64,000 nt of DNA from Neolentinus lepideus HHB14362 ss-1 (taxonomy: Eukaryota > Basidiomycota > Agaricomycetes > Gloeophyllales > Gloeophyllaceae). Shown in pieces: positions 10,145 through 22,663 of the stretch. Made by a program: the position numbers and the translations under genes. How positions within the stretch are numbered: the first letter of the stretch is position 1; each line of letters opens with the position of its first letter. The stretch spans positions 21,497-85,496 of the forward strand of contig KV425649.1 in the NCBI GenBank assembly GCA_001632425.1, read 5' to 3'. The notes below the pieces were generated by a model. That model had not been told where the DNA came from. It saw only the letters and a program-made list of their open reading frames with translations, and searched no databases.

Positions 10145-13100
10145 ATGTCCGACACTTTGCATCCATCCAACTCGGATAATGGCAAGAACGACGGTACATC
10201 CAGAAAGGCGAAGAAGCCTGCCCGAGCTTGTGATCTCTGCAGACGCAAAAGAAGTATGTTGTCGACTTGTTTGGCAACACGAGAGCAGTGATATCAAAGC
10301 TCATTAGTTCGTTGTAGGTAGCAGTCGTCATGTTACGTGTACTCCGCCCGAAATGTTGTCTGTTTTGGAGGTGATGGCAACCAGGGCCCCGGAAATCCTT
10401 GCTCGAACTGTGTTACGTTCAAGAGCGAATGCACATACGATGAACCACCGAAAGTAAGAGCACTGGCTATGGTCGTCGGGTAGGCCTGAATCACTAAACT
10501 TCCTATAGAAACACGGGCCACCCAAAGGGTTAGTCACAAAACATGCTAAAAGGAGGGGTCCGAGGAGATACTTATAGTTTGAGCCTTCGACTAGTTATAC
10601 GAGGATCCTGGAAGAACGGGTGGCCTTGCTAGAAGACCTGCTTCGAGATGTGTGTGTGGCACAAATTTCTGCATGTGCGAGTCTGACTGTCTTGCATCTA
10701 GGCTGGGGTGGACACGGCGAAAGCTTTAGGTGGTCCGTTGGACAAAGAGAACATTCGCCGAGGTGTTCTGCCTGAACATCCATCCGCATCACACACAGCT
10801 CATTATGGAAGCCGTCATCATCTAATAGGCAATGATAGCGTTGCCTCACCAACACAGACCCATCCGAATTCGACTGTCAATGAATCTGAGAGCGAAACGA
10901 GCGACGACGCAGACATCCACCATCCGATGGTTGACAAACTTGAAGGGCTCTCGTTGAACCCCATGCAAGAACGCTTCCTTGGAAAATCAAGTGGATATGG
11001 ACTTGTGAGAGCGGTCCTTATTATGAAGGCGCAAAATACGAGCGAAAATCTCGAGGGTTCGGCAAGACAATCGGATGCTGACACTCGCAAAGAGTTCTGG
11101 ACTATGCAGCCTGTGTGTATTATATACCCTTTACCCTGCTCCTCCGTGCTAAAGCATATAATCAGTGGGAATTGTCCAATTACACGGAAAGACCCCCGAA
11201 TTATCAGTTTCCCGAAGCGGATTTGTTGCAGCATCTTCTCACAGTATACTTTGAAAATATACATTCCACATCTCCTGTCTTGCACTGGCCTAGCTTCAGG
11301 CGAAGCGTCCATGAGGGGCTGCACATGCGAGATCATAGGTTTGGAGCCGTGGTCCTCATGGTGTGCGCCACTGCATCTCGATACTCTAATGATCCTCGGG
11401 TCTTGCTTGAGGGCCAGGCTTCTCCTCAGACATCTGGCTGGAAGTGGTTCAATGAGGTTCAGGCTGCTCGCAAATCGTTATTAGCTCCCACAACTTTATA
11501 TGATCTACAACTGTACTTTGTAAGAGGCATATTCTTTCAACCGAAGAGATAGGGCTGACTCGTTGCCACAGCTGTTTACTCTGTTTCTTCTGGCGTCTTC
11601 GGCACCCCATGCTGCTTGGATAGCCATAGGACACGCCATACGCATGGCACAAGACGTAGGCGCCCATAGACGCAAGTTCTACGGTGACAAGCGAACCGTT
11701 AAATCCGAATTATGGAAGAGAGCGTTTTGGTGCATATCCCTTATATGCTCTTGGGACACTATGGTATCTGACACCCACAAGGGTCTTGGTCGTTCATGAC
11801 AGAGGGTTGAGCGCCGCTTTGGGGAGACATTATACACTTTCACCGGAGGAGTGAGTACACGCTCCCGGACCAAAAACACTGATATTTCTAACAACTATCC
11901 CAGTATCGATACAGACTTCCCCATTGAGTGTGATGACGAGTACTGGATAACTGCCGACCCCAATGAGGCGTTCAAGCAGCCGCCTGGGAAACCGTCGCGA
12001 ATTGGCTATTTCATTTGCACACTCAAGTTGAACAACATACTCTGTGATATGTTGCGTACATTAGTCGGTCTATCGTATCTTTTCTGCTGTCTATTATCTG
12101 ATCTTGAATTTGCAGTATCTGGATCATCGGCATAAGTCGTCCCCAAGGCGTTCAGCAGAAGAACACCGACACCATCAACAGATGATGGAGGACATGGATT
12201 CAGCGTTGAACGACTGGTTCGACGCAATGCCTAATCACTGTGAGTCTTGGAAATATAAATAGTGGTCACATTCCTCATTTTTAGTGAGATGGATGCCCCT
12301 GAATGGGGATCCCATCACGTTCAGACAATCGGCTATGCTTCATATAGCATATTACCGGAACCAAATACTCGTACATCGCCCTTTCATATCACTCCAGTCT
12401 TCTTCGCCGCTTTCGATGTCCTGCATGGCTATCTGTAGCAACGCGGCCCGCTGCATTATCAACATTGCGGACGTCATGAGAGCGAAGGGTAATTATAGTC
12501 CGAGCACCATAGCGCCTATTCTTACCGCTGCCACCGTCCTTTTGCTCCAAATATTCGGACAGAAGCCATCTGAAACTCTTGTGGATTCCGAGAAGGCGAT
12601 GATAGAAGTTCGCAAAGTATTGGATGTTCTGGAAACTCTGGAGGAAAGGTAAACTTTACGTCACACTACGAAGTCATTGTGATTCACATACCTTCCGAGA
12701 TGGCCCATTGCAGGGACATGCGGGTAACGTGTATCATTCTATTGTAGGGTGCATCAACTAACTGCATTGTAGCGACATCCTTAGGGGTTTGGCAACAATC
12801 GGCAAGCTTCCTTTGCCACCCCCTCGGTCGACATTCAAACGCCACAGGGACACGGACTTGCCAGTGTCGTCAGACAGAATACCCATCAGGGACCCAACTG
12901 CCGAGCAGATGCCTAAGGCATCGGTCTCTGAGACCTCAGAGCAGTCCTATGCACCAACACAGTTCTCGGACGTTGCTAGTATGTTCATAAACGATGTCCC
13001 AGATGCACTGCTCACGCAAGCCTTGTATCAACTAGGCTCTTCTCAGTTGCCGATAAACACGTGTCGCCGCAGTTCAGACTGTCCTTTAGCAAGCCCGTCT

Positions 13101-13637
13101 CGGACAAAGCTCTCATTCGAAGGGACGTTGTCAAATGATTGTTTGTCTTCTTACTGTTCGTACCCGGGAGCGCAATCCAACCCTGAGTTCAACTCTGCGA
13201 ACTCCAGGCCTTCGGGTCTTGCTTCAACGGAGGAGATGTTGGCGTTATCATATCTGTCGTCTCCCTCTGGTCTCTCACCTTCACTAGATCAGGGGAGTGA
13301 GTCAGCTATGTTGGACGACTTCATGTCGAATATAGCTAATCCGAATCTCAATGCATCTTATCAACACGAGTTTTATACTGGCAATTGGCAGGGAAATGCC
13401 TCAGGGGATAGTCCCTGGATGAACGGAACTGCTTCAAGGATGTCTGGCTTTGACGGTATCATAACACCCATGTGGTCGACCATGTCAACTGAAACAGAGT
13501 AAGTACAATGGTATCTCTTTGCGTCGTACCCATCAATTGACGTTTCCTTCGTCAGCTTCGTCGAATGGGGACCATATCTTCGTGGAGGTCATGATGCTGG
13601 CGGCGGGCATCCCTCTCAGACCGGACCACTACAATGA
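10145..13637 (+). CDS. Zn2Cys6 fungal-specific transcription factor, first of three tandem paralogues
   Basis: Fifteen exons: 10145-10253, 10308-10313, 10371-10453, 10509-10528, 10595-10649, 10702-11112, 11166-11519, 11572-11729, 11782-11850, 11904-12063, 12116-12239, 12285-12648, 12700-12723, 12773-13498, 13556-13637; 914 residues. The zinc cluster uses Cys29, 32, 39, 49, 52 and 59 (ACDLCRRKRIRC, then PCSNC). Cys39 is split between a 6-nt exon and the next exon. A linker (KHGPPKG) and short coiled coil (EERVALLEDLL) follow, then the Fungal_trans middle homology region, with landmarks HRPFISLQ, APHAAWIAIGHAIRMAQDVGAH and FPIECDDEYW. The Ser/Pro-rich tail of about 240 residues has no known domain. 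An in-frame ATG at 10088 would add 19 residues; the later start matches the paralogues. Target genes cannot be told from sequence. Confidence 0.92.
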
Positions 13638-14051
13638 CATTAATCACGCATAATGGAGTAAATCCGACATTAGGTGAAACCCTCTTTCGGGATTCTGCCC
13701 GCATTTATACCTCTGCACACAATAGTGTGCTACAACAATTACTAGTATCTATAATAACACAACTTGCTTTCACCAATGCTCCAAGCATAGTAGCGTGGGC
13801 GGCGTTAACACCGCCATAGCAATACCTTCTTTGACACCCATCCTTTGAACCCAGCATGGATGACGAGTCCATCGATATTCAGCATACAGGAGTATTTTTT
13901 GAGAATTCGAAGTGGCTTGCAATCATACTATTACTACGCAGTGTAAGGCCTGAGCTCGTTCGCTATGCATCGCCGCGGGTGTGCGAAGAATCGTACGCCA
14001 CCACTATATATAGTACCTGCAGCTCCCCAAGATTCGTTGAGCATAAAACAC
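13638..14051. other. Intergenic spacer between tandem transcription factors 1 and 2
   Basis: No gene is visible. A TATA-like ACTATATATAG lies about 40 bp before the second factor's ATG. Apart from that there is only AT-rich unique sequence. Confidence 0.5.
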
Positions 14052-17000
14052 ATGTCCACGGTCTCCGAGCACCATGATCCCAAAGCAACTGGATCCCAAG
14101 AAGCTCCATCCACCACATCGCGAGTGTTGACTCACAATAACAAGACTAAGGCTCGCAAGCATCGTGCGTGCGATGTATGCAGACGAAAGAGAAGTACGCT
14201 TTTCCGAAACTGCTCATGAAGCATGCAAAAGTGATGGCTTGCAATTCGACTTGCATCTAGTTAAATGTTAGTTCCAGTACCCATCACTGAGTTTATGTTG
14301 GCAAACGCTGATCCAGAAGAAATGCAATGTTGTTATAAGGTGATGGCTCCGAGGGGCAAGGACCACCTTCCAGCTGCTCGAACTGTCTTTTATTCAGTAC
14401 GACTTGCACGTTCAATGACATTGCAAAGGTACGTACGTAACTACATCTCCTTATTAAGGCGAATTCAGGAGAGGGATACGGCTCTAGAAATCAGGCCCTA
14501 GTAAAGGGTATGTGCTCTTCACTCTCCATTCCGCCGTCTAACAATACTCTTTCAAAGCTATATCAGGGCTTTAGAGGCCCGCGTGGCTAAACTCGAGAGT
14601 CTCCTGCGAGAGGTGGGTCTATATACAATGTGCTCAGGTGTGATTAGAAGACTATTGCAGGACGGGCGAAACCTTGTGAGGGAATCTGAAGCCTCAACGA
14701 GTCAAGCCGAGCCCTGTTGTCACTTGTCGGAAGGTTTGGTTTCTAGTTCCGCTGTGTGCAGGAGCACGTCCGCAACCAACTGCAAACATAACACTGCCGA
14801 ATCAGATACAGACAGTTCTTCCGGAGAAGAATTCCTGCATACAGCTCTCGTGGACAGGCTTGAAGATCTCTCTTTAAACCCGGTTCAGCGACGATATTTT
14901 CAAAAGTCAGGCAGCATGCAGCTAGTCAAAAGTGCAATATCCATGGCAGGCGCACAGTCCGGGAACTGTGGAGAGACCCTTGCTTCCTCATTTGATACAA
15001 TCCGTCGCGAAGAATTTTGGAATATCCAGCCAGTTCGTGCTCATCTGCTGATACTCTGACCATGTTTCTGACATCTACATTTAGTGGGAATTATCCATAT
15101 TTGAAGAGGAGTACCCGATGTATGAATTTCCGGAACCGGACTTACTTCAGACTCTAATCGCCAAGTACTTCGATTTCGTGGGTTGCCTATCGCCCATCTT
15201 GCATAGGCCAACATTCGAAGTGGATGTTCGAAATGGACTGCACTACCGGGATCAGCGGTTCGCAGCTGTCCTACTAATGGTTTGTGCTATAGCCTCTCGA
15301 CATACGAGAGATCCGCGTGTACTTTTCCCAGGCTCGAGGTCCCTTTTATCTTCAGGCTGGCAATGGTTCAATCAGGTTTTGAGAATCCGAAAATCGTCCT
15401 TTCTTGCTCCGACACTCTACGGCTTACAGCTTCAATGCGTATGTCTCAACTCCTTGTCTTGATGCTCTGCAATTCACGTCAAGGTGAAGCTGTGTGCATC
15501 TTTTCTAATGGGATCATCCGTCCCGCACGCTGCTTGGACTGCCATTGGGCACGGTCTTCGTATGGCACAAGACGTTGGTGCCCACAAACGGAGATTTTAC
15601 GAAGACCGGGCTACACTTCATGGTGATCTATGGAAACGCGTCTTTTGGTAAGCTACCGAGGTTTTGAGGTCTGGCGCACATCTTACTAATCTTTCCTTAG
15701 GGTGCTTATTAGTTGCGAGCGAGGTCTTGGGACCGCGCTCGGTAGGGTCTATACACTCCATGATAATCAGTGCGTCAGCACACATTTGGACTGAGACGAA
15801 TCAGCGAAGCAAATTCCCTTTATGCAGAATTGAAATCGACTACCCTGTCGAATGTGACGACGAGTATTGGTTGAACTCCGAGCCAGTCACGATTCCACAG
15901 CAACCGGCGGACAGACCTTCCAAAATGTCATATTTCCACCTCATCTTAAGAATGGGAAAAATAACGGCGGATTTCCTTCCTATTCTGGTATGCACCCCTT
16001 AACTAATGCGCTGTTACCTCCATAACGTCCAGTTTCAGTATGCAAGCCAAGCCTCCGCAATCAATGTGCAACCAGACAGGCAAGATGCTGTAACGAAGTT
16101 CGATTCAGATATAAACAACTGGTTCAATAGTATTCCTGCCCATTGTGAGTTTGCATCCGACGTCGATCTGTGGAAAGAAGCTGTACTACCAGCTAAACAA
16201 TCTAGTGTGTTGGCCGCAGGACAATCGAGATCCTGTTACTTTCCGACAGGCGGCCGTGCTACATTTGGCATATCACAAGACCCAAATTCTAATGCATCGC
16301 CCCTTCATTTCGTTTGCTCCGTCTCCATCCTCATTTGCGTCTTCATGCACCATTATCTGTGTTAATGCTTCTCGGAGCCTCATTGGAGTTGCTGACATAT
16401 TCCGGCAACAGTGTGAATCCTTACATGAGAATGCTTTCGTCGTATTTCCAGCTTGTATGGTCCTTCTTCTTCAAGCTACAGCATTTAAACGTTCGGGCAG
16501 ATCTTTGGATGAGTCGAGAGTAGCGTCTGAGGTCCGTAAAGGTATTCAGGTTCTAGAGACTCTCCAGCAACGGTAAGCTGTTGGAACTAAGGTTCGTGTA
16601 CTTATATTGAGGCCTCATCAGATTTCGTCTTGCAGGGATGTTTAAGTAAGCTATTCTCTTGATTCTCGCGGGTCTGTGGAGTCTTATTGTCAAGTTACAC
16701 AGTGACATAGTGAAGGGACTAGCTGCCTTCATTGGTATTTCGCTATATGAGGATGCACACACTTCTCCGCGTGACCAATCGGGCGACAATGGACACAGCA
16801 CGGCGGATACGGATTTCTATGTCGAACAAAACGATAAGGCAGTCTCGCTTTCGGAAGAAATGCCCGACTTGCAGAAGCTTCTGGCGCAGGTTGATGATCC
16901 GACTGTGGCATCTTTGGGTTTCCCGAGTAGCATGTATCTCAGCACGTCATGGCCACATTCAGCATGCACAAGGGGAACACCCACCAGTGCGACCGATCAA

Positions 17001-17476
17001 ATGGAATACGGAGAAGGCTCCATCAACTCAACTGCTGTGACAGGGGTTCACGAACCTCATTTGGATGGGGCGTTCATTCACCAGCCAACCGCTGCGAATG
17101 TAAGTTCCTTACGTCAAGAGACTCGGAGCCAGCTCACATCCCGGTCTCTGCCTTTCGTATTAGATGAGCCAGGCGTGGCAGGAACCATCCATTCAACCAA
17201 TGCACAATCTGGGCCCAAGTCCCTCAGATATCTGGCCTGCAGGTGTGAACGTTAGTGTAGCAACGGATACGACAAGCTTCGGGAGAGACCCCCTCGACGC
17301 GCTATTCCACATGTCGACTGTACCTAGGTTAGTACCTTAACTCATCTCTGGCATGCTGAATCTCAATATTTGCTCCCGACGCGTGTCAAAAAACGGCCAG
17401 CTTTGACGACTGGGAGACTTATCTCAATAACATTCCCGGCTTCACACCATCAGCATCATCAGAAACGAGACATTGA
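14052..17476 (+). CDS. Zn2Cys6 fungal-specific transcription factor, second of three tandem paralogues
   Basis: Sixteen exons: 14052-14193, 14261-14266, 14340-14428, 14488-14507, 14558-14612, 14661-15032, 15085-15438, 15484-15647, 15701-15769, 15828-15987, 16039-16144, 16206-16572, 16622-16645, 16703-17099, 17164-17327, 17401-17476; 854 residues. Zinc ligands are Cys40, 43, 50, 62, 65 and 72, with a longer loop between Cys50 and Cys62 (11 residues) than in its neighbours. The Fungal_trans region is complete (HRPTFEVDVRNGLHYRD, PHAAWTAIGHGLRMAQDVGA, YPVECDDEYW). It lacks the KENIRRG-type motif that copies 1 and 3 share after the coiled coil, and has one extra intron (17100-17163) in the tail, needed to reach the conserved FDDWETYLNN end. 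This is the most diverged copy. Reading through that intron would end the protein early at 17255. Confidence 0.9.
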
Positions 17477-17645
17477 CCGGCCCAAGTCAAGTCGGCGATT
17501 ATGTACATCAATGCGGCGTGCAGCAAATTTGCACGACATAGCAAGCTTAGACTATTTTATGGTATCGATTAAACTGTGTAGGACGCGGGTATATAGCTAA
17601 TGCGAAGCGCTCACGTACTAGTAAATCAACAAGGGCCAGGATACA

Positions 17646-18923
17646 TCAGCATGACTGGAGAAAAATTCCATCGCGTATCTTAAAGGTACACCATCTTCCG
17701 GATTGCTGCAGCCTATATTAATCGCACACCTGAACACCGGGCGCTGTAAAAACATACCGTTGTTCTCGATCTCAAGACCTTTGCGACATGAGTAGTAGTC
17801 CGAGAATCGTCATCTATATCATGCGTGTCGTACTTCGCCAGCCACAAACAGGCATCGGTCAAGAACGCGAATGATGGACCCAGCGCCGGCTTTCGGGTAT
17901 TGAATGTGACAGCAGACGCAGGATTGTGTGGCTGTGCAGAGCTCGTGTCATTGATGACCTGATCGTAAGGATGGTGTAGGTCAGAACAGGCGAGGTGTAG
18001 GAAGTCCACCCACGTATACGGTAAGGGAATAAGTTCGAGCAAGAGAGCGGAGCTCGCGCATGAACGCTGTCATGATCGCATGTCCTTGAGACGAAGTGCC
18101 ACTGAGACGTGAAGCTAACAGCTTTGTCACAGTGTCGATTACAACACAGCGCGTTACGAGGCCATCTCCTAGTGGATTCTCAAACAGAATGAGCTAAGCG
18201 GCATGACGATAGCAGATGACCAAACGGACAGAGAGTGACAATCGTAAAGTCGCGAGTAACGCATCTGCTTCTTCGACGCCATTCAAAGGCAAGGATACCT
18301 GGAGCCTTTCGAGTGCCGTGGCTGCTGCCTTCAGACAACGAGTGTCATTTAACAAGGGGATCCGACATCCGGGGAGTGTCTACAACCTGTCCTTCAGCCA
18401 TCGAAAGCCACTGAGGTCCTTTCTCCGCTTCGAAATCTCCAGTCGTGTCGAGCCAAAGGATGCTGGAGTCGGGCACAGTGGAAAGATGCGTAAGGGCGAG
18501 TTGCAGAGCAAGAGCCTTCGATTTCCTCAATCCTTAGTGTATTCACATCGTCGCACCGGACAATCTCACCGTTTTGCCTGACCCTTTCACGCCCGATATC
18601 TCTATGACTCGAGATCCGCCGAAGCCATCCAGAAGCCCATCCAGGTCCCTTATGCCCGTCTGGAAGTCCAGAGCGATGGCTCTTGAATGACGTACTTGTA
18701 TGTAACGCTCAGTGCCGGTCGAAGCAGGTGCAGATGCAAGCTCTGCAATCTGTGCCATGCAAGACACGAGTTCGTCGCGAGCAATAGGATACGCAGAAAG
18801 CCTTGGGAGTAAATCGTCGACAGTTCCAGAGAACAGGAAGTCCATATCCTTGGAGATGCCGCATTCCCGTAATGCGTCGACCAAGGCGATCGGGAGAGAT
18901 GGTACCAGGTGTATCAGATCCAT
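17646..18923 (-). CDS. RAD51-family recombinase paralogue, RAD51D-like
   Basis: Proposed exons 18923-18570, 18515-18387, 18328-18230, 18193-18014, 17958-17758 and 17705-17646; 340 residues. A helical N-terminal region precedes Walker A (GVKGSGKT, residues 111-118, at the exon 1 junction), then LALQLALTHLS, WLDTTGDFEAEK, and Walker B (RCVVIDTV, Asp214). The C-terminus reads RWCTFKIRDGIF, as in RAD51D/XRCC2-type proteins that assist Rad51 in homologous recombination. The gene sits between transcription factors 2 and 3 on the opposite strand; its start is 237 bp from that of factor 3, so they share an upstream region, and its 3' end lies 169 bp from the end of factor 2. The junction at 18229-18194 is uncertain: the frame is kept only by a very short 36-bp intron. 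The exact RAD51 subgroup is inferred. Confidence 0.82.
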
Positions 18924-19160
18924 TCTATACCATTGAGAGAGAAGCAACAGGTATATATACGCTAGAGAACCAGGAGCAAGCTTCAGAGGCCCCAAAGATC
19001 TTCGACTCAATATATGTTCCCGTTTATAATGCTTGCTCGACGTTGACAGGAACGCGCAATTATAAGGGGCGCCGCAGCTGTAGGGACGTCCGATCAGTCG
19101 GGATGACTGCGCCACTTCATATTCAAGTCCTCCATCATGGCTCAAAGTCGACACGATAAA
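18924..19160. promoter_or_regulatory. Shared upstream region of the RAD51D-like gene and transcription factor 3
   Basis: A 237-bp gap lies between two divergent ATGs. Both 5' leaders and core promoters must fit here. No consensus box stands out beyond an AT-rich GTATATATACG at about 18950-18961. Confidence 0.45.
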
Positions 19161-22100
19161 ATGTCGACCTTTACCACTAAGAACGAAGGTAACGAGGAAC
19201 CTTCTGCGAAAAGACTAAGGTCGAAGTGCAAGCCTGTTGCTCGAGCCTGTGATACATGTAGGCGAAAGAGAAGTACGTAATATTGCTGTGTCTGGCAGAG
19301 CGAACAGGAGAATCATGACTGTTATTAGTTCGCTGTAGGTGTCCGGCCTCGTCTGCGACTGACTTTATTGTACTCATCCATACCGTCATAAATGAGGTGA
19401 CGGTTCCGAGGAATCGAGAGAACCATGTCCCAATTGCATAGCGTTCAGGACAGAATGCACCTACAATGTCCCTCTCAAGGTGAGCTTCATGAGGCCACTC
19501 TTCTGGTTCGATCAGAATACGTTTACTGAAAATCCACCTCCAAGAAACATGGTCCACCTAAAGGGTGAGTTCGAGATATGCAGTTGTCCTAGCTTAGCGC
19601 TTACCGCAGTCGCCTAAGCTACGTGAAGCTCTTAGAAGCACGAATAGCTAAGTTGGAAAGTTTGCTGCGTGAGGTACGCATGCTATCTGGATCATAAACG
19701 GAACACTACAGCCATAGTCCAACATAGGATGGATGCAATATTGAGAGCGAAGTAGGAGCACCTTTGAACAAGGACAACATCCGTCGAGGGAATGTACCTC
19801 CAGCTTCCGTGTCTCCTCCAGTTGTCCCCTCAACAAGTTCTCCCCATTCCAGCGAGGAAGAGATCGCTCCTACTTCGGTGGAAAGTCCGAAATGCATGGG
19901 CGATGACTCCGACAACGCGACGACCGATGATGAGTTCATACAATCTACGTTAAGCCCAAATCTGGCAGGTCTCTCCTTGGATCCATCCTATAAACGATTT
20001 TTGGGAAGATCAAGCGGTATATCGATGATAAAGACCGCGATAATCATGAAAGCCGAGGATTCAGGTATCACTCCCGGCTGTATATTTGGTGCCTACCGTC
20101 GTCAGCAGTTCTGGACTCCGCCATCGGTTCTATCACACCTTGCCTTCTATCGGACTGGGACTGACATTCTCTTTTTATAGTGGGAGAAGCTTACACCCGA
20201 AGAGGAGCATCCAGATTACAAATTTCCGGATCCAGACCTCATGGAGGCTCTGATCAAAACCTACTTCAGAGTACTTCATGGTCTAGGGCCTTTCCTACAT
20301 CGCCCGACGTTTGAGCGCAACTTTCAAGAAGGGCTTCATTTCAAGGATCGCAAATTCGGAGCTATCCTGCTCATGGTCTGCGCTGTAGCCGCCCGATATT
20401 CTAACGACGAGCGCGTCTTTATCAAAGAGCCGGATTCGTCGTACTCCCCTCAGTCCGCGGGGTGGCAGTGGTTTCATCAAGTGCAGATGATGCGACGGTC
20501 TCTAATGGCTCGACCCACCTTGTATGATTTACAGCTCTACAATGTTGGGCGATTCCTCGGCTACCTTGCACACGCTCAATGCTGACAGGTTTCTAGCTCT
20601 TTTTTATATTTCTAATAGGCTCTCAAGCGCCTCATGCGGCCTGGGTGGTCGTAGGGCATGCCATACGACTAGCGCAGGATGTAGGAGCACATAAGCGTAA
20701 ATTCTACGGCAGTGAAAGAACTTTCGAGTCCGAGCTATGGAGGCGGACATTCTGGTGAGCTGAAACTTGTCTGTGACGTCCAGATCGACTATAGAATCTG
20801 AAGGTGTCTCGTTTCGCACGAACGTCACTTGAGCGCTGCTCTTGGAAGACCATACTCCATTGAAGATGAGGAGTGAGTCGTGCGCGAATGCGCTGAGATC
20901 ATAGACTAATTGACAATCTAGAATCGACGTCGATTTACCTGCGGAATGCGACGACGAATATTGGATGCACCCTGACCCGGAGAAAGCTTTCAAGCAACCG
21001 CCTGATAAACCGTCCAGGATGCAATATTTCACACTACTAATGAAGCAGATACGCATCTTGGGTCATTCGTTACGAGCGATCGTTCGTGTAATACGTCTTT
21101 CTCAAACACAAGGTTTAACAGATGTTCTATAGTATACAAGTCGGAAATACCAAGCTCTCTTCGGACGCAATCAGCAAGACTGGGAACAGCATATTCTGGC
21201 GGACATGGATTCCGCCGCGAACCAATGGTTTGACTCCATTCCGCCTCATCGTGAGCCTTTCTATGCGTATCAGCGTTACGCTCGCTTACCGTCTACGGGC
21301 CCTAGTGAGATGGATGCCCAATGGCGGTGACCCAATCACTTTTCGACAAGCTGCCTTCCTCCACATCAATTATTACCACAATCAGATCCTCGTCCACCGT
21401 CCCTTCATCAGCACGAAGCAGACACCTTTGTCCTTATCATGTTTGGCTATTTGTAACAACGCTGCTCGTTGCATAATAAGCATCGCGGATGCTCTTCGAC
21501 AACGGGGTGATACACTTCCTGGGGTCCTGGCCCCGACGTTCAACGCATCTATGTTCCTGCTCCTGCAGGCGTGGGGCAGTAAACGGTCGGGGACTGGCGT
21601 GGGTCCTGAGAAGGCGATGGTGGAAGTGCAGAAGGCCCTTCAGATCCTCAAGGGGCTGGAGAACAGGTGAGCTCGGCATACTGCGGAAACCTTGGCCTGA
21701 CTCGATTTTTCGGAAGATGGTCCGTTGCAGGAGCATTGTGGTAAACCACATCTACTCGTCTGCTCGAGTTCCAGAGGCCTGACTTTTCTCGCAGGGATAT
21801 CGTCCAGGAATTGGGGGTAGTCAGCGAACTCCCACTTTCCGCATCTCAAGTACGCGCCAGTTCTAAACGTGCGAGGGATGAAGATAGACCATCTGAAAAC
21901 ATACCACCATCGATGCTTGAGGATCTGGAGACTGCTGATTTTCTTCAGATACGTCGCCCTGACCAGCCCAGTAACCTTGAAACCATTCTGCCAGAGTCAT
22001 CAGGTATCCATCCAGCTGCTGTATCCAATACTACCGCCTTCCGTGGAGGCACCATTAGGTCACATCCGGAAGCCTCTTCAGGAGCGACTTCTCAGGGAGA

Positions 22101-22663
22101 CCTGTCTTGGCAACCTTCTATGTACTATTCGGTTCCGGACTCGTCTTCGGCGGCGGCACAGCAGCGCCCTCCCAGTCAAGACATTCATCGCCAATTGATG
22201 GAGCGCACAACGGTCAGCGAGCTCTATACCCTCAGTAGCATCAATGACTCGGAAGAAATATTCGGCAACGGCTTTCAAACGGACCATGCTCTATCTGATT
22301 TCTCTGTCTTTTCGTCTATGGCAGGGCACTATCCACCGAACGGTGTATCCTCGTCTGACTTCCTGCCACATTATGGTGTTAGGATGACAGCAGCAGCGCC
22401 GAGTGCAGCTCAAGAGTCGGCTTCTACCTCGGACGCGGGGCACACAGGCGGCTTTGACCAAGACACGCTGACGATGCTGTCGAACTGTCCGAGCGGTTTC
22501 GAGTGAGTGGGCGACACTGTTGTTATATTGGTGTACGGGCTGATACCAATTATGATTGCTGCATAGCTTCGAGGGCTGGGGGAACTACATCGATAACTTG
22601 GACGTCTTTATGCGTGGTACTAGCTCTTCCACTGATGCAGGCGGCGGTAGACAAAATAATTGA
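19161..22663 (+). CDS. Zn2Cys6 fungal-specific transcription factor, third of three tandem paralogues
   Basis: Fifteen exons: 19161-19272, 19329-19334, 19397-19479, 19545-19564, 19619-19673, 19728-20126, 20181-20543, 20597-20754, 20804-20872, 20922-21081, 21133-21250, 21306-21666, 21717-21740, 21795-22502, 22567-22663; 910 residues. Zinc ligands are Cys30, 33, 40, 50, 53 and 60. The KHGPPKG linker, coiled coil (EARIAKLESLLRE), the motif NKDNIRRG shared with copy 1, and a full Fungal_trans region (HRPTFERNFQEGLHFKD, LPAECDDEYW) follow. The tail is Ser/Gln-rich and ends with an FEGWGNYIDNL segment, comparable to the FDDWETYLNN end of copy 2. Intron positions match copy 1 throughout. Function beyond DNA-binding regulator is unknown. 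Confidence 0.92.

Noticed and set aside
12714..12723. A 10-nt segment between AG and GT, apparently conserved in all three tandem factors (also 16636-16645 and 21731-21740), first taken as a frameshifting poison microexon.
   Set aside because: A longer 24-nt exon ending at the same donors keeps the frame and restores the family sequence in each copy; the inner AG is part of the Ala-Gly codons. It is kept only as a possible alternative acceptor.
17753..17766. A 14-base GTATGTTTTTACAG that looks like a tiny intron in the RAD51D-like gene.
   Set aside because: Far too short to splice; a 52-bp intron with the same donor gives the conserved RWCTFKIRDG end.
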